Shown: positions 16,494 through 25,484 of the stretch, piece by piece
Numbering within the stretch: position 1 is the stretch's first letter
How the letters are laid out: every line of letters begins with the position of its first letter
NCBI GenBank assembly: GCA_017849555.1
Contig: JAFIGU010000003.1
Location: forward strand, 1 to 64,000
DNA: 64,000 bases
Origin: Sphingomonas sp.
GTDB taxonomy: Bacteria > Pseudomonadota > Alphaproteobacteria > Sphingomonadales > Sphingomonadaceae
Reading direction: 5' to 3'
Position numbers and translations under genes: made by a program
The notes under the pieces: generated by a model
Databases searched by the model: none
The model's input: the letters and a program-made list of their open reading frames with translations, nothing else
Told to the model about the DNA's origin: nothing

Positions 16494-18819
16494 AATCCAA
16501 TGCCACGCCGATCGTGCGGATCGCGGACGAAGTGAGCCACGCGGTCTGATAATGGCCGTTGGTTGTGATGGCCGAGAAAAAGCGGGTGTTGAACAGATTG
16601 CGCCCGAATACGGCCGCGCTCCACCGTCCGTCCGCTGAGCGCAAGCCGATCTGGCCGCCGAAGATGCCGTAACCGCGCTGATAGGTCGTCGGGTCGTTGG
16701 TCGCGCTGAAATAGACCGAGCTGCGGTAATTATAGTTTGCGCGAACGAAGCCGGTGAGATCATCCGACAGCGGTGCCTCGTAACTGCCGTTGAGCGAGAA
16801 GGTGAATTTCGGCGAATTTGGGAGCACCTTCCCGGTGTTGTTGAAGAAATTCGTCGCCGGAACGACGGTGTCGGTCCCCGGGATGATCGTACTGCTGAAG
16901 CAGCCGGGTTGCCCGGTATAAGCGCAGGTGGCGTTGGGGAAATAGGCGTAGCGCGCGTCGATCCAGGCGGTATTGCCGCTGATCGTCAGCCGCGAGGTCG
17001 GCCGCGCGGTGAAATCCACCTCCACGCCGCGGCTCTGCACGCGACCGGCATTGGCGATCTGCAGGATCGAGAATTGCTGGTTGTTGACGATGAACGGTGT
17101 CGCGATCTGGGTCTGAAAATCCTTGATGAGCGTCTTATACACAGAGACGTTGAATACGAGCTTTCGATCGAACCACGAGGATTTCACGCCGATTTCGGTA
17201 TTGGTCGGGATTTCCGGGTTGGAGAATAAAGGCTGGCCAAGCTGATAGGCGCTGACCAGCCCGATCCCCGGCCCCTTATAGCCGCGCGAGCGCGTGACAT
17301 AGAGCATCACATCGGGATTGAATTTATATTCCATCCCCAATTTGTACGAAAAGTTGTCCGCGCCGCGCGTGCTGGGGTAATTATCCTTGTCGAAGGACAA
17401 GGGCTGAGAGCCGGGAAAAGCGATATCGCTTTCCACGAGTTTGACGCGGTTGTATTTGACCATCGTAACGTCGTCGCGCGTATAGCGGCCGCCGGCGATC
17501 AGCGTGAATTGCGGCGCGACATTGATGTTCGCCTGTCCGAACACCGCATAATTGAGCGTCTTGATATCGGGATTGGCATTCCGGCTGTAATAATCCGTCG
17601 ATCCGGTGGTGGGCAGGAACAGTTGCCCGCGCTGCGGATAGGTCGATTGCAGGCTCTGGTTGAAATAATAAAGGCCGGCGACGTAATCGACCAACCCGCG
17701 TTTGGGCGAGGCGATGCGCAATTCCTCGGTGAATTGCTGCTGTTGCCCGTCCGCGCCGTTGATCGGGAATACCGGCGTATCGGATTGGCCGGTATCGGTA
17801 TTGTCGTTGATCAGCCAACGCCGGAATGCGGTGATCGAGGTCAGGGTGAAATCGCCGATCTCGCGGTTGATCTCGAGCGAGGTGCCCCATTGCACCATCT
17901 TCATGAAAACGTCGCCGCCGACGATCGTCTTGTTGTTGTCGTAACTTGGCGTGACCCCATAAGCGGCAAGTCGCGAGATCAGATAATCCGCCGACGGCTT
18001 GCCGCCCGTCGCGCCGCCATAGACATTGCCGACGAAAACCGATTGGCAGCAAGCGGACCTATGCTTCCCCCAGTCCGCAGCGAGCAGCACGCTCAATTCG
18101 TCCGATGGCGTGTAGAGCAATTTGGCACGGAGGGCGCCTTCGGTCGCGCCGCCCAGCGTCTCCTTGCGATTGACGTTTTCGATAAAGCCGTCGCGGTGGT
18201 TGAGATAGCCGCTCACGCGGAAGGCGAGATTGTCGGCGATCGGCAGATTGGCGACCCCCTGCAGCTTCGTCTCGTTATCGGTGCCGTAGGTGACACGCCC
18301 CTCGAACGCGAGATCCTGCGTCGGGTTGCGCGTGGTGATGCTGACCACGCCGAGCGAGCCGCCCTTGCCGAACAACATGCCCTGTGGCCCGCGCAGCACG
18401 TCGACCTGTGCGACGTCGGCGAGATCGCCGGTGCCCATGCCCGGCCGCCCGAGCACCACGCCGTCGACCACCACGCTCACGCTCTGTTCGGTGCCGTCGG
18501 CGAAGGCCGAGGTGCCGACGCCGCGGATGATGAAGCCGTTGCCGCGGACGCTGTTCGATTCCGCGAACTGCACGCTCGGCGCGAGGAAGCGGATGTCGGT
18601 GATGTTGGTAAGGTTCGCCGCCTTCAGCAGATCGCCGCTGACCGAGCTGACCGCGACCGGCACATCCTGCAACCGCTCGGCGCGTTTTTGCGCGGTGACG
18701 ACGATATCGACAACACCGGCATTCTCATGCGCCGGTACCGGCGGCACCTTCTGCGCCTGGGCCTCCGCCACCGTCGGCAGCGCGAGCGCGCACACCGATA
18801 CCCCCCACCATTTCAGCAT
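16474..18819 (-). CDS. TonB-dependent outer-membrane receptor next to the malonate genes
   Basis: A 781-aa TonB-dependent receptor with signal peptide MLKWWGVSVCALALPTVAEA, plug start DIVVTAQKRAERLQDVPVAV, and plug motif DVLRGPQGMLFGKGGSLGV. ATG 18819 has GGAGGG just upstream; a longer frame adds 24 unlikely residues. The barrel end is FKFGPH rather than a terminal Phe, which is a little atypical. It lies downstream of the madM gene on the same strand with a 238-bp gap that holds candidate GntR-type half-sites, so it may belong to the malonate regulon. The substrate is unknown. Confidence 0.9.
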   Translation of the reverse strand: MLKWWGVSVCALALPTVAEAQAQKVPPVPAHENAGVVDIVVTAQKRAERLQDVPVAVSSVSGDLLKAANLTNITDIRFLAPSVQFAESNSVRGNGFIIRGVGTSAFADGTEQSVSVVVDGVVLGRPGMGTGDLADVAQVDVLRGPQGMLFGKGGSLGVVSITTRNPTQDLAFEGRVTYGTDNETKLQGVANLPIADNLAFRVSGYLNHRDGFIENVNRKETLGGATEGALRAKLLYTPSDELSVLLAADWGKHRSACCQSVFVGNVYGGATGGKPSADYLISRLAAYGVTPSYDNNKTIVGGDVFMKMVQWGTSLEINREIGDFTLTSITAFRRWLINDNTDTGQSDTPVFPINGADGQQQQFTEELRIASPKRGLVDYVAGLYYFNQSLQSTYPQRGQLFLPTTGSTDYYSRNANPDIKTLNYAVFGQANINVAPQFTLIAGGRYTRDDVTMVKYNRVKLVESDIAFPGSQPLSFDKDNYPSTRGADNFSYKLGMEYKFNPDVMLYVTRSRGYKGPGIGLVSAYQLGQPLFSNPEIPTNTEIGVKSSWFDRKLVFNVSVYKTLIKDFQTQIATPFIVNNQQFSILQIANAGRVQSRGVEVDFTARPTSRLTISGNTAWIDARYAYFPNATCAYTGQPGCFSSTIIPGTDTVVPATNFFNNTGKVLPNSPKFTFSLNGSYEAPLSDDLTGFVRANYNYRSSVYFSATNDPTTYQRGYGIFGGQIGLRSADGRWSAAVFGRNLFNTRFFSAITTNGHYQTAWLTSSAIRTIGVALDFKFGPH

Positions 18820-18841
18820 TACTTCCCCCTCCAACAACTCT

Positions 18842-18857
18842 ATGACAGCGCAGTCAT
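18842..18857. promoter_or_regulatory. Short palindrome upstream of the receptor gene
   Basis: ATGAC-AGCGCA-GTCAT is a 5-bp inverted repeat with a 6-bp spacer, 23 bp upstream of the receptor start codon. It could be an operator or promoter element; no matching regulator is known in the window. Confidence 0.3.
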
Positions 18858-18999
18858 TTTTGAACGCGCAAGTCGTCTGCTCGCTCCTCAAGAATTATAC
18901 GGAATGCGCCCGATCGGCGGCTGAACGCATGCCCCTGTCGCTCAAAGTTTAAACTTCGTATTCATTTCCGGCCGATCCTGTCAAATACTAATTGCGCTG

Positions 19000-19040
19000 T
19001 TGTATGCGTATCGGCACATTTCAAGCTCTATCATATACAA
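19000..19040. promoter_or_regulatory. Candidate GntR/MatR-type half-sites upstream of the receptor gene
   Basis: TTGTATGCG at 19000-19008 and, on the other strand, TTGTATATG at 19032-19040 each match 7 of 9 bases of the TTGTATACA-type site that I recall for rhizobial MatR. They lie about 180-220 bp upstream of the TonB receptor and just after the madM stop. Weak individually; the pairing and the better copy at 20928 give some support. Confidence 0.35.
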
Positions 19041-19057
19041 GCGAGCTCTACGGGCGA

Positions 19058-19819
19058 TCACGCCAACTGGTTCATGATAAGGAAGAATATCGACGGCGCG
19101 ACGAGGCAGCCGATCCCGGTGTGGAAGGTCGCTGTCAGTGCGCCATAGGGCACCAGCCGCGGATCGGTCGCGGCGAGCCCGCCCGTCACGCCGCTCACCG
19201 TGCCCATCAGCCCGCCGAAGGCCATCGCGCTGCGCGGATTGTCGAGCCCGATGAACCGTGCGACGAACGGAGTCGCGGTCATGACCAGCACGGCCTTGAG
19301 CACGCCGGTGGCGATCGACAGCGCGATCACCGGCGAGGAGGCGCCGAGCGCGGCGCCGGTGACCGGCCCGACGATATAGGTGATCGCGCCCGCGCCGATC
19401 GTGGTCAGCGACACGGCGTCGCGATAGCCGAACCCCCAGGCGACGCCGGCGCCGATGACGAACGGCACGATCGTGCCGAGCGCCATCGCGACGACGCCGA
19501 TCGTCCCGGCCTTGCGCGCCTCCTTTACGTCGACCTCGAAGGCGGTGGCGACGATCGCGAAATCGCGCAGCATTGCGCCGCCCATCAGCGCGAGCCCGGC
19601 GAACATCGGGATATCCGCCAGCCCCTTTTTTCCGCCCGTCATCGCGCCGCCCAGCCACGCCAGCGCCAGCGCGGCGAGGATCGCGATCGCGCTGGCATGG
19701 ATCCGCCCGGCGGTCAGCCGCCGCGAGACGAAGGCGCTCGCCAGCATCAACGCGCCGACCAGCGCGAAGGCAAGCACTAGCCCCTGCTCGACGACGATCT
19801 TGTGGAGCACCTCGCTCAT
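19058..19819 (-). CDS. madM: Malonate transporter, MadM subunit
   Basis: A 253-aa integral membrane protein with several Gly/Ala-rich helices; its length and motifs (TGGKKGLADIPMFAGLALMGG, GAGAITYIVGPVTGAALG, SAMAFGGLMGT) match MadM. With MadL it forms a sodium-coupled malonate importer in the inner membrane. ATG 19819 overlaps the madL stop by 4 bp (ATGA), so the pair is translationally coupled. A longer frame to 20146 in the same phase overlaps madL and is rejected. Confidence 0.9.
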   Translation of the reverse strand: MSEVLHKIVVEQGLVLAFALVGALMLASAFVSRRLTAGRIHASAIAILAALALAWLGGAMTGGKKGLADIPMFAGLALMGGAMLRDFAIVATAFEVDVKEARKAGTIGVVAMALGTIVPFVIGAGVAWGFGYRDAVSLTTIGAGAITYIVGPVTGAALGASSPVIALSIATGVLKAVLVMTATPFVARFIGLDNPRSAMAFGGLMGTVSGVTGGLAATDPRLVPYGALTATFHTGIGCLVAPSIFFLIMNQLA

Positions 19820-20178
19820 GCCGCGCCCTTCGCGAGCCGGCCGAGCGGGATGACCAGCGCGAAGCAAACCGCGACCGAGACGACGCCCGCCGTCAGCACC
19901 ATCGGGCCGCCCTCGACCGCGGCGAGCACATTCTGCTGCGCGGCCATCGCCACCACGATCGGGATATAGAGCAACGCCCAGAATTCGACGCCGAGCCGAA
20001 GCCCGGGGGTCAGCATGCCGCGCTGCCCCAGCCAGGCCTTGGCGGCGATCAGGCAGATCATTGCCAGCCCCACTCCGCCGACATTGGCCTTGACGTCGAG
20101 CATGATCCCCAGCGCTTCGCCGAGCGCCGCACCCAGCAAGGTGCACAGCGCGAGCAGCGCCGTTCCGTATATCGCCAA
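19816..20178 (-). CDS. madL: Malonate transporter, MadL subunit
   Basis: A 120-aa membrane protein, the usual MadL length, with about four helices: MAIYGTALLALCTLLGAALG, the NVGGVGLAMICLIAAK stretch and a C-terminal helix pair. It precedes madM with a 4-bp overlap and follows the GntR regulator gene by 27 bp, so gntR-madL-madM form one operon. It is the small partner of the malonate permease. Confidence 0.9.
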   Translation of the reverse strand: MAIYGTALLALCTLLGAALGEALGIMLDVKANVGGVGLAMICLIAAKAWLGQRGMLTPGLRLGVEFWALLYIPIVVAMAAQQNVLAAVEGGPMVLTAGVVSVAVCFALVIPLGRLAKGAA

Positions 20179-20205
20179 TTCTCCCCCCTCCCGGTTAGCG
20201 CAGCG

Positions 20206-20886
20206 CTAGCCCCCCGGCCCGCTCTGCTGCTTGGTCGTAAAGCGTTCCAGCGCGATCGCCGCGTTGAACATATGCGCGCGCATCCGCCGCGCGGCTTCCT
20301 CGCCGTCGGCGCGCATGATGGCGTCGAGCACATCGCCATGCTCCGCGCGCGAGCGCGTAGGACGCCCGCTTTCGCGCAATTGCGTGCGGCGGAAGGCGGC
20401 GATGCGATCGCGCAGCGCCGCCGCCTGCTCGGCGATGAAGGCGTTGTGCGTGCCGTCGTATATCGTCTGGTGGAAAGTCCAGTTGAGGCGATCGTAAGCG
20501 TCGATGTCCCCGGCGGCGACCATCGCCGCGGATTCTTCGTGAAGCTGCGCCAGCCGGCTGCGCTCGATCGGGTTCATGCGATAGGCGGCAAGCCGGACGC
20601 ACATCGCCTCCACCTCGGCCGCCATTTCGAACATATCGACGATACGCTCGGCGGTGAAGCCGGTGACGATCGCGCCGCGACGCGGACGCACTTCGACCAG
20701 TCCGACCGCCGCGAGTTGGCGGATCGCCTCGCGTACCGGGGTGCGCGAGGCGCCGAACCGGTCGCCGATCTGCTGCTCGTCCAGCGCCCGGCCCGATGGG
20801 AGAGTGCCGGCGGTGATCTCGTCCGCCAGCGCGACGCGAATGCGCTCCGAAAGCAGCAGTCCGGGGAAGTCGTCGGGTGAATCCAT
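20206..20886 (-). CDS. GntR-family (FCD) regulator of malonate use
   Basis: A 226-aa FadR-subfamily GntR protein. The winged helix contains DRFGASRTPVREAIRQLAAVGLVEVRPRRGAIV (about residues 41-73), followed by an all-helical FCD ligand domain with metal-type residues (DRLNWTFHQTIYDGTHN, and a C-terminal MRAHM). It is transcribed divergently from malonyl-CoA synthetase and heads the madLM operon, the same arrangement as MatR in rhizobial mat clusters. It probably responds to malonate or malonyl-CoA. Confidence 0.88.
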   Translation of the reverse strand: MDSPDDFPGLLLSERIRVALADEITAGTLPSGRALDEQQIGDRFGASRTPVREAIRQLAAVGLVEVRPRRGAIVTGFTAERIVDMFEMAAEVEAMCVRLAAYRMNPIERSRLAQLHEESAAMVAAGDIDAYDRLNWTFHQTIYDGTHNAFIAEQAAALRDRIAAFRRTQLRESGRPTRSRAEHGDVLDAIMRADGEEAARRMRAHMFNAAIALERFTTKQQSGPGG

Positions 20887-20927
20887 GCCTGGAGCTTTGC
20901 ATGCGCAACTTTACAGATCAAGTAATC

Positions 20928-20936
20928 TTGCATACA
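20928..20936. promoter_or_regulatory. Candidate GntR (MatR-type) operator in the divergent promoter
   Basis: TTGCATACA differs by one base from the TTGTATACA-type site. It lies between the divergent gntR and matB genes. A second A+T-rich inverted repeat AGATCAAGTAATCT overlaps it at 20916-20929. Confidence 0.5.
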
Positions 20937-21016
20937 TTCGGTCTGCTCCGCTGTGCTGCGCGAACGAGAGCCTCGAACGGCAGTTTTTCCGACGTGCGAA
21001 GATGAAAAGGGAATCG

Positions 21017-22543
21017 ATGGCGCAGGATATCCTCTCGACCTTTCGGCAGCGTGCCACGACGACTCCCGATGCGCCGTTCCTGATTCTGCCCGATGGCGCG
21101 GTGATCACCTATGCCGCCGCGTTCGACCGCAGCCTGCGGATGGCGGGGTTGTTCCGCGCCCTCGGCATCGCGCCCGGCGACAGGATCGCGGTGCAGGTCG
21201 AAAAGGGCCCGGAGGCACTGCTCGCCTATTTCGGCGCGATGGCCGCGGGGGCGGTCTATCTGCCGCTCAATACCGCTTATACGCCCGCCGAAATACGCTT
21301 TTTTCTCACCGATGCGGGCGCGGCGCTGTTCATCCACCGCCCGGAAGACGAGGCCGCGATGGCCGCGCTATGCGACGAGATCGGCGTGACGCGGCGGCTG
21401 ACGCTCGGCGCGGACGGCAGCGGTACTTTGGTCGCGGCGGCGGCGCAGCATGAGGCGGAGGATAAGGTGCCGTCAGTTGCCGCCGACGATCTCGCGGCGA
21501 TCCTCTATACCTCGGGCACGACCGGCCGGTCGAAGGGGGCGATGCTGACCCACGGCAATCTCGCCTCCAACGCCGCAACCCTCGCCGATTACTGGCGCTT
21601 CACCGCCGACGACCGGTTGCTTCACGCGCTGCCGATCTTCCACACCCACGGGCTGTTCGTCGCGACCAACACCACGATCGTCGCGGGCAGCGCGATGATC
21701 CTGCTGCCGCGGTTCGACGCCGCGGAGCTGGTGCGGCTGATGCCCGGCGCGAGCGTGATGATGGGGGTGCCGACCTTCTATACGCGCCTGCTGGCCGCCC
21801 CCGGCTTCACCCGCGACGTCGCGCGGCACATGCGGCTGTTCGTCTCCGGCTCGGCACCGTTGTCGGCGGAAACGCACAGGGAATTCAGCGCGTTGACCGG
21901 GCATGCCATTCTCGAACGCTATGGCATGACCGAAACCAATATGAACACCTCCAACCCCTATGACGGGGAGCGCGTGCCGGGCAGCGTGGGCTTCCCGCTG
22001 CCGGGAGTCGAGTTGCGCATCACCGATCCCGCGAGCGGCGCGGTGCTGCCGGCCGGTGAGACCGGGATGATCGAGGTGCGCGGGCCGAACGTGTTCAAGG
22101 GCTATTGGCAATTGCCCGACAAGACCGCCGAAGAACTGCGCCTCAACGGCTATTTCATCACCGGCGATCTCGGGGTTATCGACGCGCGCGGCTATGTCTC
22201 GATCGTCGGGCGCGCCAAGGATCTGATCATCTGCGGCGGATTCAACGTCTATCCTGCGGAGATCGAGGCGCTGCTCGATGCGGTTCCGGGTGTCGCCGAA
22301 AGCGCGGTGATCGGCGTGCCGCATCCGGACATGGGCGAAGGCGTGGTCGCGGTCCTGCAGCGCCGCGACCCGGCGCTCGACGAAGCGCGGGTGATGGCCG
22401 CGTTGGACGGCCAGCTGGCGCGCTTCAAACAGCCGCGCCGCATCGTCTTCGTCTCCGAGCTGCCGCGCAACACGATGGGCAAGATCCAGAAAAAGCAATT
22501 GCGCGAGGCGTATCGGGATTTGTTCGCAGCGCCCGGGGCGTAA
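21017..22543 (+). CDS. matB: Malonyl-CoA synthetase (malonate-CoA ligase)
   Basis: A 508-aa ANL-superfamily acyl-CoA synthetase. It converts malonate, CoA and ATP to malonyl-CoA. Visible motifs are the P-loop LYTSGTTGRSKGAMLTHGNL, ERYGMTETNMNTSNPYDGER (a signature of the MatB branch), GRAKDLIICGGFNVYPAEIE and the C-terminal catalytic Lys in MGKIQKKQLRE. ATG 21017 follows AAGGGA. The enclosing longer frame starts inside the divergent promoter and is rejected. With the decarboxylase at 25381 it turns malonate into acetyl-CoA. Confidence 0.93.
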   Translation: MAQDILSTFRQRATTTPDAPFLILPDGAVITYAAAFDRSLRMAGLFRALGIAPGDRIAVQVEKGPEALLAYFGAMAAGAVYLPLNTAYTPAEIRFFLTDAGAALFIHRPEDEAAMAALCDEIGVTRRLTLGADGSGTLVAAAAQHEAEDKVPSVAADDLAAILYTSGTTGRSKGAMLTHGNLASNAATLADYWRFTADDRLLHALPIFHTHGLFVATNTTIVAGSAMILLPRFDAAELVRLMPGASVMMGVPTFYTRLLAAPGFTRDVARHMRLFVSGSAPLSAETHREFSALTGHAILERYGMTETNMNTSNPYDGERVPGSVGFPLPGVELRITDPASGAVLPAGETGMIEVRGPNVFKGYWQLPDKTAEELRLNGYFITGDLGVIDARGYVSIVGRAKDLIICGGFNVYPAEIEALLDAVPGVAESAVIGVPHPDMGEGVVAVLQRRDPALDEARVMAALDGQLARFKQPRRIVFVSELPRNTMGKIQKKQLREAYRDLFAAPGA

Positions 22544-22547
22544 GGCG

Positions 22548-24119
22548 GTGACGCGGCTCGATCGGCGCGATTTCCTCACGCTCGCCGCGGGTGCGGCGTT
22601 CACGGCATGCGGCGGTGCCGCACGGGCTGGCACCGGCGATGGGCCGATCGTGGCGACCCGGCTTGGCCGGGTGCGCGGGCGCGCCGAGGCCGGGATCCGC
22701 ATCTTCACCGCTATTCCTTATGGCCGCGCGGCACGTTTCGCCGCGCCACGCCCCGCGTTGGCGTGGCGCGATATCCTCGACGCGACCCGGCCCGCCGCGG
22801 TCGCGCCACAGCCGCCCGGGCCGATGCCGCGCGAAGGTCGGATGAGCGAGGATTGCCTGCAGCTCAACATCTGGGCGCCTTCCGGCCCCGGCCCCTACCC
22901 CGTTTATTTCTATATCCACGGCGGCGGCAACGAAACGGGGTGGAGCGGCGATGCCGGCCATGCCGGCGACCGCTTCGCGGCGCACGATGTGGTGTGCGTC
23001 ACCGCCAATTATCGCGTTGGCGCACTCGGCTATCTCGAACTGGGCGAATTACTCGGCGCGCATTGGGCGGGGAGCGGCAACAATGGCATGCGCGACATTC
23101 TGCTCGCGCTGCGCTGGGTGCGCGCCAATATCGCGGCGTTCGGCGGTGATCCGGCCCGGATCACGATCGCGGGGGAATCGGCCGGCGGCAAGAATGTCGC
23201 GGCGCTGATGGGAATGCCCGCGGCGGACGGGCTTTATGCGCGTGCGGCGATCTACAGCGGCGGCGGGGAGACCGTGCTGCCCCCCCAGGAGGCGCGCGAG
23301 GTCGCGCGGCTCTATGCCGGGAAGCTGGGCGGTGCGGCGCGGCTGCGCACCGCGCCGGTGGAGGCGATCCTCGCCGCGCAGGCCGCGGCGAAGGCCGCTT
23401 GGCCGCGCAATTATCCATTTCGCGCGATGGTCGACGGCGCAACACTCCCGCAGGCGCCACTCGAACGGGTCGCCGCCGGTCGCGCCCCGCGAGTGCCCTT
23501 GCTGATCGGCACCAATGCCGACGAAAGCCGGCTGTTTCTGACGCCCGAGCAAGCCGCCGGCCCCCTGCTGCCGCATTATATCGCCAATGAGAACATGGCG
23601 CGGATGAAGGCGCTCGATGCGGCCTATGCCCGCGCTTTCCCGACGCTGTCGGTGGCCGAACGCCACTGGCGACTGATGACGGCCGAGGAATATGGCATGC
23701 CGTGCCTGCGCCTCGCCGAAGGTCATGCCGCGCATGGGGCGCCGGTCTATCGCTATCGGCTGACCTATCCCGCGCCGGGCGGCGCGTTCGCGGGGCATAG
23801 CCCGCATGTCCTCGACGTGCCCTTCACCTTCGATCACGCCACCCAGCCCGGGTTCGCAGCGCTGTTCGGGCTGTCCGCCGCCGATCAGCCGTTCGCCGAC
23901 ACGGTGCATCGGGCGGTGATCCGGTTCGTCGCCGGGGGCGCCCCCGCCGCGCCGAGGTTGCCGGCTTGGCGCGGTTATGAGGCGATGCGCCGTGAGACAA
24001 TGGTGCTGTCACACCATTCGACGCTCGACTCTGATCCGGATCGCGTCGAACGGCTGATCTGGGCGGGGGCCAGCGCTCGCACGCCGGGCGCCGCCGCGAC
24101 AGTACGCTCGCGGGCATAA
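22548..24119 (+). CDS. Exported type-B carboxylesterase
   Basis: A 523-aa carboxylesterase family protein. It has a twin-arginine signal (RRDFLTLAAGAAFTAC, residues 6-21; the Cys could also be a lipobox), oxyanion hole YIHGGGNE, nucleophile elbow GESAGG (Ser211), an acid residue in GTNADESRLF and a catalytic His in HSPHVLDVPF. GTG 22548 is 5 bp after the matB stop, so the two are co-transcribed. An exported esterase tied to malonyl-CoA synthetase suggests it releases malonate from an ester or malonylated glycoside in the periplasm; that is inference. Its 3' end overlaps the decarboxylase gene on the other strand by 145 bp. Confidence 0.85.
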   Translation: MTRLDRRDFLTLAAGAAFTACGGAARAGTGDGPIVATRLGRVRGRAEAGIRIFTAIPYGRAARFAAPRPALAWRDILDATRPAAVAPQPPGPMPREGRMSEDCLQLNIWAPSGPGPYPVYFYIHGGGNETGWSGDAGHAGDRFAAHDVVCVTANYRVGALGYLELGELLGAHWAGSGNNGMRDILLALRWVRANIAAFGGDPARITIAGESAGGKNVAALMGMPAADGLYARAAIYSGGGETVLPPQEAREVARLYAGKLGGAARLRTAPVEAILAAQAAAKAAWPRNYPFRAMVDGATLPQAPLERVAAGRAPRVPLLIGTNADESRLFLTPEQAAGPLLPHYIANENMARMKALDAAYARAFPTLSVAERHWRLMTAEEYGMPCLRLAEGHAAHGAPVYRYRLTYPAPGGAFAGHSPHVLDVPFTFDHATQPGFAALFGLSAADQPFADTVHRAVIRFVAGGAPAAPRLPAWRGYEAMRRETMVLSHHSTLDSDPDRVERLIWAGASARTPGAAATVRSRA

Positions 24120-25381
24120 GCGCGGTGGTTCGCCTCGACCGTGGCGAGATCGTAGAGATAGTTGACCATCAGCCCACCGGCCTGTGCCAGCCCGCGTTTG
24201 CTGGTATCGCCGAGCCAGCATAAGTGTTCGAGCGCCGCACCGTTGCCGATATGAAAGCGCGCGACGGGATCGATCAGCCGGCCGCGATGATCGCGCTCGA
24301 CGAGGAAATAACGCGCGGCCAGCGCAAGCCGGGCTTGGCGGCGCGGATCGCCTTCATTCCATGAAGCGTCGGGGTCGCCATCCGCCAACGATGCTGCCGC
24401 CGCGGCGTCGCCGCGCGCTGCCGCAGCTTTCAACCACGCGGTAAATCCTGGCACCGGGGATAGCGTGACGAAGGTTTCCAGCCCGGGAAATTCGCCTTTA
24501 AGGTCGTCGACCACCTGCTTGATCAGGAACTGCCCGAACGAAATGCCGGCGAGCCCCGGCTGGCAATTGGAAATCGAATAAAAGGTCGCAACGCGCGCCC
24601 GTTCCGGCGCCATGACGATGCGATCGGCCGCGAGCAGCGACTGGATCGACCCAGGTACGGCATCGGTCAACGCCACCTCGACGAAGATCAGCGGCTCGTC
24701 GCCCATTGCCGGATGGAAGAAGCCGTAGCAACGGCGGTCAGCCGGGAGCAGGCGGTCGCGCAACTCATCCCAGGTGGCGATCGAATGCACCGCCTCATAG
24801 CGGATGATCCGCTCCAGCAGGTCCGCGGGGCTCGACCAGTCGATCCGCCTGAGAACGAGAAAGCCGCGGTTGAACCACGAATAGAGCAGATGAACGAAGT
24901 CCGCATCGAATGCGGAAAGCACCGGGCGCTCGCGCATCAGCCGCAATATGTCGGCGCGCATCGCAACCAGCGCAGCGGTGGCGTTGGGCGCCTGGTTGAG
25001 CCGCCGCAGCAACTCCTGCCGCGGGGGTTCGGCGGCCTTACTGACGCGGCCGAGCGCGTCGGCCGAAGGCGCCGCGCGATAGGCGTCGAGCGCGCGCTCG
25101 ATCGCCGCGGGGTCGGCGCCGAACTGCTCGGCCAAGGCGCCGAGGAATTCGCCCTTGGCGCCGACATCGAGCCCGCCATAAGCCGCGAGGAGCTGCTGCG
25201 CGGTGGCGATCCCCGACGACTGGCTGCGTTCCTCCAGCAATTGCTGCGCGAGGCGAAGCGGCAGGCCCGGATCGCCGGCCTCCGCGCCATCCGTTCCTCC
25301 TCGCGCGCCCCGCCGCCACCGTTGGCGCGCGCCGGTTAACAGGGAATCGAGCAGGTCGTTGACGAATCGCGAGCTCGGCAT
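23975..25381 (-). CDS. matA: Malonyl-CoA decarboxylase
   Basis: A 468-aa malonyl-CoA decarboxylase with the helical N-terminal domain and the GNAT-like catalytic domain. FYSISNCQPGLAGISFGQFLIKQ and TLSPVPGFTAWL are the family's core motifs. It makes acetyl-CoA plus CO2 from malonyl-CoA. ATG 25381 is preceded by GGGAG. The usual family end is near ANHRAYARERTVAAAPGVRAL; the last 30 or so residues are an extra tail encoded antisense to the esterase gene. The gene symbol follows the rhizobial mat nomenclature. Confidence 0.9.
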   Translation of the reverse strand: MPSSRFVNDLLDSLLTGARQRWRRGARGGTDGAEAGDPGLPLRLAQQLLEERSQSSGIATAQQLLAAYGGLDVGAKGEFLGALAEQFGADPAAIERALDAYRAAPSADALGRVSKAAEPPRQELLRRLNQAPNATAALVAMRADILRLMRERPVLSAFDADFVHLLYSWFNRGFLVLRRIDWSSPADLLERIIRYEAVHSIATWDELRDRLLPADRRCYGFFHPAMGDEPLIFVEVALTDAVPGSIQSLLAADRIVMAPERARVATFYSISNCQPGLAGISFGQFLIKQVVDDLKGEFPGLETFVTLSPVPGFTAWLKAAAARGDAAAAASLADGDPDASWNEGDPRRQARLALAARYFLVERDHRGRLIDPVARFHIGNGAALEHLCWLGDTSKRGLAQAGGLMVNYLYDLATVEANHRAYARERTVAAAPGVRALAPAQISRSTRSGSESSVEWCDSTIVSRRIAS

Positions 25382-25484
25382 TCGCGTACTCCCAAAAGGC
25401 GTAATTTAGCCAATATGTACGCGAAATACAGTAAATCGTCTCTATATGTATTCCTTATGGCCCATATATCTCGATTCGAACATA
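25382..25484. promoter_or_regulatory. Promoter region of malonyl-CoA decarboxylase
   Basis: A 103-bp A+T-rich gap between decarboxylase start and GMC gene stop (both minus). It contains CAATATGTAC and CTATATGTATTCC, loosely like the GntR-type half-sites elsewhere in the module. No gene is seen. Confidence 0.3.

Noticed and set aside
20893..20914. TTGCATGCGCAA near the gntR start as a sixth site of regulon 1
   Set aside because: It lacks the ATTCGAAT centre and lies in the malonate module; likely a chance resemblance.
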